Origin: Notospermus geniculatus
Taxonomy: Eukaryota > Nemertea > Pilidiophora > Heteronemertea > Lineidae
Reading direction: 5' to 3'
DNA: 64,000 nucleotides
Assembly: GCA_002633025.1 (NCBI GenBank)
Contig: NMRB01000862.1
Coordinates: 197,532 to 261,531, forward strand
In this document: positions 21,160 through 31,977 of the stretch, piece after piece
How positions within the stretch are numbered: the first letter of the stretch is position 1
Layout of the letters: each line of letters begins with the position of its first letter
Position numbers and translations under genes: made by a program
Notes under the pieces: generated by a model
What the model saw: only the letters and a program-made list of their open reading frames with translations
The model's database searches: none
Told to the model about the DNA's origin: nothing

Positions 21160-22350
21160 CGGTATACCGTGATTCTGTACTGTTGAACTGTGAGCATGGT
21201 GAGACCACAGCGACATACATTTTTTCCAGAATTGTGTACAAATTCAGCATTGAAAAAAAACTCAAAATTCTTCCTGAATATATCGAGTTATGTGTGTTGA
21301 ACATGAATATGGCCGATTTTTTTCAATTAAAAGTTTTTTAAAGAAGTTAAAAGTTTTTGAAAATTGGGCCACATTTTGTACAGCACAGGCGAATGTACAC
21401 TACAGTCACGCATTACCCGTGATGGTGTAGACTGATCATGGACGAACATGATGCAGATTGAGACCTACACGACGAAAACTGCTGACCAACAGAATGATAT
21501 CCATGAATAAATCGTATTTCCCGCTTCAGCTGGATCTTCGCCACGTTCCTGGCTATTCACAAGTTCAAGATGTTTAATGATGTTGTATGATTTTCATGGA
21601 TAAAAATGATAAAATTGTCTGCTTGTCAAAAATATTATACACCCATTTAGTTTTCGTTGTTGTTGTTTTTCTCCTGTCTTCTCCCACTCAATCCTGAGTG
21701 ACCGCGGCTATCGCCGAAGACAGTGGCCGTGGCGGGGCGCGATTTTCCCCCTGAACCTTTCAATATTATAGTAGTGTTAGGACTTTCAGTATTTTCAGTA
21801 AAAAGAGAATCACGAGAGGAGAAGCAGTGGAGCTGGAGCTGGAAAAGATCCGTGCGAGATACGGTATGTGAAAAGGCTGATGGCATGGGTTACCAGACTG
21901 CAAGCAGATATCAGTCGGCTAATACTGGACCCTTCGCACTATATACAGGACCCAGGGGAGCTACAAGAGTGTGAGGAAGTGACCAGGAGGTTATGCTACT
22001 CTCTGCATAGGGGGCGCTCCTTGAAGCTGGAAACGAACTGGGCTGGGCAAAGGGCAAGGGCTAGTTAAATTGCTCAATCCATTTACGGTACTTATAGACT
22101 CTCTATTTACGTATAAACTATGTTGGTAACTATCAGTGTGGGCCGTGGGTCATTATAGGATACGTATGTGAACAATGGACTATACATAAATATACGGATT
22201 AATATTCTACCCCGAACGGGGGTTCTCCTATCGACAGCTACGCTGGATCAGAGGAGGAATATTTTTACTTATCAAGATCAAGATCAAGATCAAGGAAAAA
22301 ATCCGGCCCTAGCTGAGACTCGATCTCGGGATCTGCGGATTGGTTGTGTA
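21160..22350. other. No gene seen; short open frames only
   Basis: 21640-22070 has overlapping frames on both strands without recognisable domains. A short (atcaag)n run lies at about 22276-22300. Confidence 0.35.
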
Positions 22351-22355
22351 GGCCT

Positions 22356-23395
22356 ACGGTAAAAAAGCGCTGGTAAAAAGACACCAGTAAAAAGGCACGG
22401 CGTAAAAATCATGGGGTAGGTAAAAAGGCACCTTTTGGTTTTTAAGCCAAGTACATGTTTTTATTTCCAAGGTCCCTGAAATGAAAAAAGAGAAAAACTG
22501 ATTTGGACTGAAGTCTTTTTTGCAATTTAAATTTGGACTTAAATTTTTGCAAGTCTTGCTTTTTTGCAATGCTTATACTAAGGAAATTTTGGCAACAAAA
22601 TTGGTGAACTTTAGGTAGGCTAATTTTTCCGAATTCACCATTTTCTTTAATTTCCACTAGGCTTATTTGTGCGTAGTATTGATTACGTCTGGGAGCTATA
22701 TAATACATTGTTCTGAAATTATGAACTTTAACTCTATTGCCAAGTTTTTTTACCCACTGGCAGTCATAGACGCAGTATTTGTATTTCAATAGCGAGGTTT
22801 CGAAAGCGCCCGGTTAGGCCATACGAAAACGTTTAAACGTCGTCGTAGGGCGGAGAGCTAATTCTTCCTTGCTTGAAAGATGGAGACGTACAACCTCAAG
22901 GTACTGAATGCCATTGATTTGCGACAAAAATGGACTAAGGCCCAACTTACAGTGCTACATAGGAGTCTTTTTAAAATTTCAGACCCCTTACCATTACTTA
23001 ACTATTGGGTGGATAAAAACCTGCGCCAAACAATGAACATTGATAACGCTAAATGTAGATGCGGATTCTTTCATTCACCCGGTAAATGTAGGCCTATATG
23101 TACGGTAAGGAAAAGGCTGTGGAAAATTAAAGCACCCACTGAGGGAATAAAACTGAAAAGGCCTACAAAAAGAGAGCAGAAAAAAATGCAACCTCACCAT
23201 CCCTTCCGACTCGGGTCAATTGGGATTTAATCAATGGGAAATGGACAGTGAATAGTGCCATAAATGAAAACCATATCCCGCCCGGGCCCCGGGCCCACCC
23301 CATGCAATTTCCTGGCAACTGTGCCTTTTTACCTACCCCGTAAATTTCCTGTGCCTTTTACCGGTGCCTTTTTTACCAATGCCTTTTAACTTGGA
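22356..23395. mobile_element. TU-like element carrying an ORF, ggtaaaaaggcac arms
   Basis: The left end carries spaced units ggtaaaaa(g/a)... up to ggggtaggtaaaaaggcacc (about 22360-22437). The right end carries the inverted units ggtgccttttttacc and tgcctttttacctacccc (about 23322-23390). The arms are shorter and more degenerate than at 20217. Unlike the other two elements, the core contains a plus-strand ORF (22880-23230). Confidence 0.55.
22880..23230 (+). CDS. Unrecognised 116-residue ORF inside TU-like element
   Basis: ATG 22880 opens METYNLKVLNAIDLRQKW. The middle contains a cysteine cluster CRCGFFHSPGKCRPIC, and the C-terminus is rich in Lys/Arg (KLKRPTKREQKKMQP), suggesting a small zinc-binding, nucleic-acid-associated or nuclear protein; that is inference. 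I recognise no family. It is bounded on both sides by inverted minisatellite arrays, so it could be element-encoded, a captured exon, or chance. There is no signal peptide or membrane segment. Confidence 0.35.
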   Translation: METYNLKVLNAIDLRQKWTKAQLTVLHRSLFKISDPLPLLNYWVDKNLRQTMNIDNAKCRCGFFHSPGKCRPICTVRKRLWKIKAPTEGIKLKRPTKREQKKMQPHHPFRLGSIGI

Positions 23396-23443
23396 TTCAG
23401 TAAAAGACGCACTGGCAGCAGGGACATTTCTGGTACTAATGTT

Positions 23444-24096
23444 AAGGCGGATTCATACTTCGGCGACAACTTGTCGCGCGACAGTCGTACGACATTGACG
23501 CGCAAGCGAACGTCACGAGACGACTCGTCGCGCGACATTGTTGGTGACGCTGAAGTATGAACAACGTGCGACAAAATTTTTGACGCAAGCGCTGTCACGT
23601 ATAGAAATGGCGGATCTCAATGATATCGGTCGCTGCGTTGCACCTCCTCCAAATACAAGCAGTAGCTGTTTCCCTGCATGAGAACAGGAAAAAGCGCAAA
23701 TATATGCGTCCTATATGCGCCCGAAGAAAGGAATATGGCGATTATTACCATCATGACCCATAACCTCGCCAACGGCTTTCCACGCATTTTCCTTTTTTTC
23801 CCGCATCTTTAAAGTCGCTCCGATCCAAGGCGTAGAGCACCGGCCTTTTCTGAACTTCAGAAATCAGCTTTTCTTCATCATAATCATTCGCCATCCTGAT
23901 CAATCAGATGATCTGACGCGCGACAGGCCGGCGAGTTGAAATCTGCTCAACTAGCCGCGACATGACGCACGACACCTTTCCGACACTGCGACAAAATGAC
24001 GCGCGACATGCTGATTCGTCGTGCGCCAAGTCGTACTGTCGCGCGACGTGTCGTGACGTCGCGCGACAAGTTGTCGCCGAAGTATGAATCCGCCTT
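23444..24096. mobile_element. 653-bp MITE, aaggcggattcatacttcgg ends
   Basis: aaggcggattcatacttcgg and ccgaagtatgaatccgcctt are perfect inverted ends, extended by cgacaacttgtcgcgcgac. The interior is rich in gcgcgac/gtcgcgc motifs. A related right end (ggcggatgtatgaatccgg) occurs at about 36800. Confidence 0.85.
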
Positions 24097-24305
24097 TATG
24101 CGCCATCAATGGATCTGCGCCATCGAGCGATAGCGCTGCGCTTTTTACGATAGATCGCGCAAGCATCGATCGATGGTGCTGCGCTGACGATGGATCCGAA
24201 TGTTTGATACAATGACGGATGACCATCCTATATTAGTAATTGCGCGGCAATCTTATGATTGCGCAAGGCAATTAAGGGCCTTGTTTTGGCATTAATAGGC
24301 CTATG

Positions 24306-25019
24306 TAAGTTGCGCTTCCACTACAAAAAAAGCCGGTATTTGTCCGCTCTTATTCTGCTTCCATTACAGAATAGCCGTGTTTAATAAGTCCGGTTCTATT
24401 AAACTGTGCGGATCTATTTAGTTCGAGTTGCGCTTCCACTACAAAAAAGCCGGTATTTGTCCGCTCTTATTCTGCTTCCAGAATTGCCGGGTTTAAAAAA
24501 TCCGGTTCTATTAAGTGCGGATCTATTTAGTTCGGATAGCATATAGCCGATCATACTCCGAATCTAGATGCGGATAAATTTTGTAGTGGAATGGCAATAA
24601 CACCGGATCTATTTGTAGTATTATGCTCGGCTACAGGTGGCTCCACGGTCGCTTGCGACTGTGCATGACCTATCCAAACTAAATAGATCCGCAATAGACT
24701 CTATCACTCCAAAAGAGCGCAGCACCTGACGGGGTCAGCGTCATCACGTCCCGCACGTCGTTGCTCAACGCAGTGACGTGACTCGAAAAAAAATCCGGTT
24801 GTTTCAGCGGTCATGACGTCGTGAAACAATCCGATTTTTTTTCGTCTCGCCTCGAGACATCATGAAATGACATGCGGGACGTCATGACGCTGACCCCGTC
24901 AGGTGCTGCGCTCTTTTGGAGTGATATCGTCTATTAATAGAACCGGACTTATTAAACCCGGCAATTCTGTAATGGAAGCAGAACAAGAGCGGCTTTTTTT
25001 GTAGTGGAAGCGCAACTTA
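24306..25019. mobile_element. 714-bp MITE, taagttgcgcttccac ends, with nested insert
   Basis: taagttgcgcttccactaca and tgtagtggaagcgcaactta are inverted. The left ~55 bp are repeated at about 24427-24480, a partial tandem duplication of the terminus. The left and right halves are separated by another hairpin element (24703-24925). Confidence 0.85.
24703..24925. mobile_element. Nested 223-bp hairpin MITE
   Basis: atcactccaaaagagcgcag and ctgcgctcttttggagtgat are perfect inverted ends, continuing through cacctgacggggtcagcgtca. The centre pairs via aaaaaaatccgg and ccgatttttttt-type sequence. Confidence 0.85.
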
Positions 25020-25544
25020 TGTGTGATGAAGGAAATCAGATTCCTTGTGTTGTGCAATCCTTTGTTTTTGGGAAGAGGACGGGCGATGTGGACTGGCGTC
25101 GCCCATGTCAATTGTTTCTTGGCACCCCGCCAACATTCCCATGGAAAGCCAATTCATCCAAAAAATCATTGCAAAAGAAGTAAGTTAATAGGAACTTTGA
25201 ATGACATTACAAAATTACCATTTTTCAGTAGGCCTATCAAAGTTGACAAATTCAGTTCAGTTAACCCCACCACCACCATTTACATCATCCATTTAACACC
25301 ATCCCTGACCTGCCATCCTTTTCAAACGATAGTGGTACTCATAATGCGAGTGGACCTGACTTCCCATCCATACAAATCTTCTAATGCTTTTCATTCCATT
25401 CCAGTCCAGGAAGGATTTGCCAGCAAGAATGCAAGCAATCTCCAGAAAAATGATGTTCTGGAAATGATGTTAAATTTCGTATTATGCATGTTTCGTCAGA
25501 TTTGCGAAAACATACCAATATCCCGTGTTGGCGAGCCGAAGTTA

Positions 25545-25785
25545 AAGATAATGTATCACGGGTATTTTCGCGGGCCACGAAAATCATTGTTTATTTACAT
25601 TTTGTTTGTTATGTCCAGTGTTTTATTGTCTTATGGGTAATTTGTTGGTGGCATGCCCCTCTATAAATTCTTTTGACACCAAAAGTATCAATTTGGTGGG
25701 ATGGCATAGTCCTAAAAAGTCCAAAAAACATAATGTAAACACATCCGTGTTCACAAACATTGAATGTAAACAATGAAGTCGCTTT
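25545..25785. mobile_element. Relic of ISL2EU intron sequence
   Basis: It matches 7493-7735: ttaaagataat.tatcacgg, tattttcgcgggccacgaaa, ttgttggtggcatgcccctct, tgaatgtaaacaatgaagtcg. In the transposon that sequence is YqaJ-gene intron 1 next to exon 2. Here no YqaJ or SWIM coding sequence is recognisable. It marks a second, mostly lost insertion or a shared repeat. Confidence 0.6.
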
Positions 25786-25931
25786 TCTTACGGGTGCACA
25801 AGAGTAAATGGCATTTGGATGGATAGGTACTGTGGGGCGATTGACTTTAGACTGATTGGTAACTAGTTTCTCGTTTTTCTTATAGATGGCAGCTGTGTCA
25901 TAGACAGACTTTCGCGGGTCAGCAGTCGAGG

Positions 25932-26154
25932 CACAGGGACTTGAGGCATGCATTGCAGGGGTGGTGGGTGTGATACAGAGGTCCAATAACACACCCCCGA
26001 GTAATGCCACGGTATACTGACGTATACCTAGTAGAAAAATAACGTTATTTTCTACTAGGTATACGTCAGTATACCGTGGCATTACTCGGGGGTGTGTTAT
26101 TGGACCTCTGTATCACACCCACCACCCCTGCAATGCATGCCTCAAGTCCCTGTG
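25932..26154. repeat. Near-perfect 223-bp palindrome, no spacer
   Basis: The arms meet at aataacgttatt (26043/26044). From cacagggacttgaggcatgc to gcatgcctcaagtccctgtg the arms agree except for a one-base indel near the centre. Confidence 0.9.
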
Positions 26155-26189
26155 AGTCGAGGGGCTAAATAAATAATACACTGTCTATG

Positions 26190-26660
26190 CATTTCGTGTA
26201 CATGTGAAGTCGAAGCACCCCGCGAAATCTACTAGACAGGTGTGAAGGGAAAGAATGTCCTAGGAAAAACTGTCCGGGGAACAAAAATCCTATTGTTACA
26301 TTCTAATCTCTGACAATTGGTTTCTATATGCATGCCGCTTAATCCGTCATTCAACAATAGAAGTGGACACTTTTTACAGGGGGACACTATTTACTGCTAC
26401 ACCGGAAATGGTGAATTTTGATGAAATTTCACACAATTCCAGGATAACTAAACCTTGTTAGACAGGCTTTTAAAAATAATTTCGGCCGTATTCAATAAGG
26501 GTGATCATCTACTGCGTGCATTTGACGAAGTTACACGCGTCTAAGTCTTAAACATCCTTTTTGAATACGGCCAGTCTCGAGAAATCGCGGAGACGTGAAG
26601 GACGTGAAAATTGTCTCTGCCCCCACCCCCACTTGAAGTCGCACGAAAAAAAACCTTCGA
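26190..26660. repeat. Dispersed repeat shared with 61155-61380; small MITE inside
   Basis: Shared blocks include tgaaatttcacac..t.c.agga, ctcgagaaatc.cg.gagacgtgaa and cacttgaagtcgcacgaaaa. 26484-26572 is a hairpin MITE with ends ggccgtattcaa and ttgaatacggcc. Confidence 0.6.
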
Positions 26661-26826
26661 ATCCTGATTTCTCAGGATGGAACCAAAGGTCAGGGGCTTG
26701 CCTTCTCTGGACTTGGAAGAGGCAAGAGGAAGGACAAGTGGCGGATTTGGATATGGATCCGGTGGTTCCGCCTGAAAAAAACCCCAAAAAACCCAAAAAT
26801 TCGCGGGAAGGATCCGCACCAATGAA

Positions 26827-26937
26827 TCAATCTCGTACCCAGAGATTAGTTACGCTCGGCCGAGGTTGATGGTCGCCACATTAGTGGAGTGTACAACCTC
26901 GGCCCGAGCGGAACGAATCTCTGGGTGCGAGATTGAC
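26827..26937. repeat. Inverted repeat, hairpin element
   Basis: tcaatctcgtacccagagat pairs with atctctgggtgcgagattga. The inner gctcggccgaggttg pairs with caacctcggcccgagc. Confidence 0.75.
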
Positions 26938-26939
26938 CA

Positions 26940-27670
26940 ATGAATTTGTACCGCCGTCGTTAAATTTCATTTCATTTCAAACTTCATTTCTGACCCATCA
27001 GCTCCCTTTTTCTTTCAAAAAATCCCTACATTGCCGTATCAAGGGCATTTTATCTGGTGGACAACATTCCTTTTACACTTCCCCGGGCACTTTGTGAATG
27101 AAAAAAAAATCTTGATTCTCTTCAGGGTACCTCCCGGCTATAAGTGGTCTTGCTAAAAAACAATAAATTACTTCTTATCATTTTTTGGCATTTAACGGTT
27201 TGTTGCAAAATGTCGTAAAGTGGGTGGGAATTTTACGACAATAATATTTGTCGTCTGCTGGTGGCCGACGGCGTTTCACTCCAACAAGGCCACAAATTGA
27301 CGCGCAGTTTACTGTACATATACGCATGATATTTGGTAAAGTCCAAGTGAAATATTTTATAATTTATGATAGCGAACAGGCGACGGTAAGTGTCGGAAAA
27401 GAAATAACTAAAACCACAAAAATTACAATAAATCTAATTCATTTCTATGGTGGCTCATTAGGGGCATCTTTTTATACTTTATTTTTCTGCAGGCAAAACC
27501 CGCCTAAGACAAAAGTTCCCGGGAGATCTTAAAACCAAACTTTCCATGAAAACTTGACTAAGTTTTCTGCTGCGTGTAAACTCGTCTTTAAATTTAGAAC
27601 AAAAATCTGCGATCGCCACTCTCAACCTTTGAAACAGTCTGAAATTTATTAAAGAGCCACGATATTTCCA
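26940..27670. other. No gene seen
   Basis: There are a few short frames of low-complexity or unrecognised content and no splice-consistent exon that I can support. Confidence 0.35.
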
Positions 27671-27674
27671 CTTT

Positions 27675-27917
27675 TCATATCTATATATTACACTATATAC
27701 ACGGTACAAACGTTTTCGGCAGCATCCTGCTAGCCCTCATCAGGTAAAATGAGAAATATTACAAATTGAAGAAAGACTGGAGCATTAACATAACAATGTT
27801 ATGTTAATGCTCCAGTCTTTCTTCAATTTGTAATATTTCTCATTTTACCTGATGAGGGCTCGCAGGATGCTGCCGAAAACGTTTGTACCGTGTATATAGT
27901 GTAATATATAGATATGA
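27675..27917. repeat. 243-bp palindrome with 3-base centre
   Basis: The arms run from tcatatctatatattacact to agtgtaatatatagatatga and meet at ttaacataac-aat-gttatgttaa. I see one mismatch (gctagccc versus gcgagccc as read inward). Confidence 0.9.
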
Positions 27918-27919
27918 AT

Positions 27920-30100
27920 ATCACATTTTGGATTTGCTCGTTTCTTTGGTTCTATAAATGTACCTCGCTACCAAAACTCTATTTCCATTTTTTGTCGAAA
28001 GCCGGCGCCACTGGTGGTGATTGCGTGTTTTTCCAATACCGTAGTCCTTTTACCTTTCGCCCACCCAGTGTTGGAGAATGCATACAATACAATGCATACT
28101 TGGATACCACAGGAACGAGAGTTACGGGGCGAAGTTGATAAACGGTTGTCAATAGAGGTCGCCCTTAAGGAGCCCAGTATTGCCACTTTTTCTCGACAAC
28201 CGGCGCCACCATCGCGGTGCGTGCCCACTCCAACCCCTGGACTAACTACGTTGTCGGCGATGGACCCGATGCTCTACGTACATTTTTAAAAATGTTTTGT
28301 TTTTGTAGTTGGTATTCAGCCTTCATTTATTGCTGCCGCTAGGTGGCTCCTCAACGTCGGCAGTCAAATACCGGTAAGAGATCGTATACCGTGCTCCTGT
28401 AATATAGTGCCTCTTTAATAGCGGAAGAAACACACGAAACAAAAGAATTTTTCCGGTTTGGTCGTCTGCTTAAAAATGAAAAAAGTGGCGCGCGCGCCAA
28501 AACAAACTGAACGTTTTTTCCCTTCCTGTTCTGAGGAGGTCTAAATAGGTTTTGATGCTCTCTGACAATTTTCCCGATAAGAGATTATTTTCAACTTGTC
28601 ACCGACCCGGCGTCCGCACTCGACTGAGAAGTTATTTTCTGATTAATTTCTGTGACTTTTACATAAACATTTCGTTTCCTCTTCAGATAGGCCAACAGGC
28701 CATCTTGAAAAGTGTACAAACATTCTTTACGAAGCTTGGTGGTTTTTTCCTCTGTCTACGGCTGTGCTTGTGCACGCCGCGCCAGGTCCATGGTGTCTAT
28801 GGTTTCATGCTGTACTATACAATCATCGATGGGGATCAGCTTATTTTTCGAGGCTGTTTTTTTTCCTATAGTATCAACCGACTCAATTCTTCGCTGACTG
28901 ACATGTCCGGTGACAACCTCTATTTTGACACCGCGTCATAACCTTACACAGATATTTCAAGTATTTATAATATTCCACCGCTAAAGTGTGACAGGTATAT
29001 CCAATTTTCACGTGTATGTTCAGAAAAGCCCCAAAACATAGTTCTTGTAAATGAAAATTATCAATATTCGTAATTCGTTGCGGATCGTCCAAAAATAAAC
29101 ACTACCAAACGTATGTATCCTCTCAGACAATTGTTTTACCTAAACTTTTGTGCCCACGGCCCGCTGGTCCAGCTTACACCGGCCATTGAATGGTACTATT
29201 AGCTTCTGACGTCACATGGTGAGAACTGGTAGCCCGCCATCTTTGTTGGAAAAGTCTATACGTATTTATCAAAAACTCGTAGAATAAACTTGCAGAAGTC
29301 AAAACTGCCTTCAATCACTGCAACGTACAATTTATCAGAGGCAATGATATATTTTTCGATATTTTTGTAGGAGCGTATAGCACTCTTTGAGCTAACAATC
29401 ACCTAACTCTTCACAAAGATTAGATTACCATATATTAAATGACTTCTTGTTGGGGTGCGTATAAGTTGCAGATTGCGAACTTTTGTGGATAGTCTGAACT
29501 AGACAGAGACCGTCTGTTTTCATAGTTCATATTCGTGTTAAAATTCTCAAAATTGGAGTATTTTACAATCGCACAGAGGTTAGTAAGATATTTTTCGATA
29601 TTTTGACATTTGAAAATTACATGTACCCGAGCGCCGAAACATGGCATTACGAACTTCATCGACAATAGTTGGTGACCTTATTTTGCCGGAGAGCCAAAAA
29701 ATTTGAACACCGCCCTGTCCCCTCATCAAAAATATTTCGTCGGCAAATCTCCACTGTGCGATTTTTGCTGGCGTTGGAGTTGCGATACGTTTGCGGTGAT
29801 TGCGCGTGCGGGTCAAGGTGCGGGTCGTAAAATTGGAAACATTCACCGAAAGCTGACATCGCTCAGAATTAAGTTAAGGACGGATTTGGCCGCAATTTCC
29901 TGTTTTCAGTATTTTAGTATTTTTTTTCCTGCAAGCGGGGGAGGGGAAGTTGCGACGGAGAATTCCAGGTACACCCTTTAAGAAGTGTGTGAAAATTTAG
30001 GGTGAAATAGCCGCGGCTAAAGTCATGATATAAACATCGGGAAAATTATTAGGAACATTTATTATTTCTTTCATTTCGAACTGGAAAACCTCTCAAAATG
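27920..30100. other. No gene seen; right half of a MITE at 29110-29255
   Basis: The open frames at 28014-28289, 28552-28941 and 29580-29860 have no domain I recognise. 29110-29255 repeats the right half of the CCAACAAAGATGG MITE (ctcagacaattgttttacc to ccatctttgttgg). Confidence 0.4.
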
Positions 30101-30126
30101 TGTGCAATTTTTTGTCTCGCTAAATT

Positions 30127-30357
30127 CAATGGCGCAGTGGTTGAGCGGCGGACTACTGTCCAGAAGGTCACGGGTTCGATTCCCGAGCGAGTCAACATGT
30201 ATATCTTATTCTCAACTGGTCTGAAAGGATCAAGTGATGTGCTGAATGAGCTGCTCCTTGAGTTCCCCAGAAAGGTTTCTGGAGAGACTTGGGTAATAAT
30301 GTGAAGCGCTTTGAGACTGTTTTACAGTTGAAAGTGCTATTTAAAAAGTTTTAAAAG
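30127..30357 (+). mobile_element. SINE family 1, most complete copy
   Basis: The tRNA-like head (atggcgcagtggttgagcgg A box; cacgggttcgattcccgag B box) is followed by the conserved core (aactggtctgaaaggatcaa, tgctgaatgagctgctcctt, aaaggtttctggagagactt) and a tail with gaagcgctttgagactg and agtgctatttaaaa. Other copies: 43725-43905 (minus), 55630-55800, 59150-59300 and 59305-59465 (plus). Confidence 0.85.
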
Positions 30358-30359
30358 CT

Positions 30360-31490
30360 TCATCTCAACAAAAGAAATTCAAGCCCTTCAAAAATTTTGC
30401 CCAGTGCATGCGGTTCATCTGTGGACAACGAAAGTCATCTTATACGATCTCATCGAATCGGCAGAAAATCCCCAATCCGACGGTTCCCTGCTTATAATTG
30501 CAAAAATGCTTGAAAATACTGAGAAAGAAATAAAATGCCAAAAAAGAGCGAAGGTAATTTCAGCGTTAAAAAATTTTAAATAAAAGATTAGGTCATGAAA
30601 ATTTTCAGGACAGAAAAAATAAGATTCCCGCGTTTTTTGTCTTGGGCGCTGACTACGTCACGCTGCCCGTTTCGTCGCCATTTTGACTCGCGCCGCTCAA
30701 TTAACTTTACAAAAAGCAATCAAAAACCGTATCGTAAACATGACAGATCGACGGGTGGAGATAAAATGTGGCCGAGAATAGCCGAAACGGCACGTCGTGC
30801 GTTTCTACGCCATTAACCCGCGACATTTAGTTCAGCAAATGCTATTAAGCCATTTTGTAAAACCAAGATATCACCCTGAATGTGTCAGAAATAAATTTGC
30901 TCGCAATCAATTCGCCAGATGCTTGTTCGAACGTTTATTGGTCCTAGATTTGTTCGTTTGGCGCACTATAGCGGGTTTATCTAATCAAGGGATCGGGAAA
31001 GTGGAACGGTATCTCGAGTTGGTCATAGGGTATCATCAAAGCGTGTGCTGGAAAGCCTCAGTCAAAAGTACCTCTAGGATTTGGCTCATGAATCGGTTCT
31101 GGTATGCGTTTCTTTTAAATTTAGGTAGTAAATTTTCCGAGTTTGCTTCGAATAAATTTTACAGAACTGAAAGTTAGATTTTTGCTGGCGAACATGGCAA
31201 TCGTCAGTCGCCACGCCAAATGATTTCTGCGGAATGACTTGAATTATAAAGCATACTCTCTCTTTTTATTTCACTTCGAAATCTTCAAGATTTTTGTAAA
31301 GTTAGACATTTTTACTATTCATCGAAGGAGGGACATTTATCAATTGGACCACCACTACGTCCACACTTGTTAAAGCCGCACTGTATTGAATTCAGGAAGT
31401 GCTTACGTCCTCCGACGTTAGAGTAGTGTAAATGTACTACATGTATCCCCTATCTGAATACCGGTACATTAGAGCTCTGCCTGCAGTTTT
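30360..31490. other. No recognised gene
   Basis: Plus-strand frames at 30595-30816 and 30797-31177 show no family I know; they may be chance. Confidence 0.35.
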
Positions 31491-31549
31491 TTCAATGTGT
31501 GCTGAAAACTAGGTCTTGATTCTTTGAAGTAAATATCACGCAAACATTA

Positions 31550-31703
31550 GGGAGGTTTAGAAATCAAACGATAAACGCAAAATTTACGACAGCGTTATTT
31601 TTCGTACTACACATTAACCAGATTTTATATTGCATTTTCTGTACAAAAATAACATGTTGTTTTTGTTAACTTTTAGGTTTATCGTTTGATTTCTAAACCT
31701 CCG
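31550..31703. mobile_element. Hairpin MITE, GGGAGGTTT family
   Basis: gggaggtttagaaatcaaac and gtttgatttctaaacctcc form the ends. It lies inside a dispersed repeat whose uninterrupted forms are at 55480-55600 and (inverted) 61617-61775. Confidence 0.8.
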
Positions 31704-31789
31704 TATTGGGGGCTTCACGAGGCTACGAGACCTCTGCAATGGCCTCTTCCATACTTATCAGGGCCAATAATGCCGAGATGGAAAAATCT

Positions 31790-31977
31790 AAGAGCGGCTT
31801 TCCATTGGAGCGTTTCCGTGGGCGGAAATGCTCCAAAGCATTGCTTTTTTCCGCGCCGTGACCAACGACGCGGAAACAAACAATGCTTTCGAGCGTTTCA
31901 ATGGACGGCCGCCCAAAGGCCTGCTTTCCATTGACGCGATTCCGTGCGCGGAAACGCGCCAATGGAAAGCAGGCCTA
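31790..31977. mobile_element. MITE with ggctttccattgg ends
   Basis: gcggctttccattggagcgt and acgcgccaatggaaagcagg are inverted, with gtttccg/cggaaac motifs repeated inside. The right end is repeated at 32660-32700. Confidence 0.7.

Noticed and set aside
25023-25640. 205-codon plus-strand ORF
   Set aside because: No domain; its 3' part runs through the ISL2EU intron relic and its N-terminal part is unrecognised low-conservation sequence.
25609-26082. 157-codon minus-strand ORF
   Set aside because: Half of it is one arm of the 223-bp palindrome and the rest overlaps the intron relic.
28552-28941. 129-codon ORF as a gene
   Set aside because: No recognisable domain or supporting splice structure, and overlapping frames of similar length occur on the same stretch.
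30127-30200. Functional tRNA gene
   Set aside because: A and B boxes are present but the sequence runs into a SINE core and tail found in several copies; the other tRNA-like blocks also lack paired acceptor stems.
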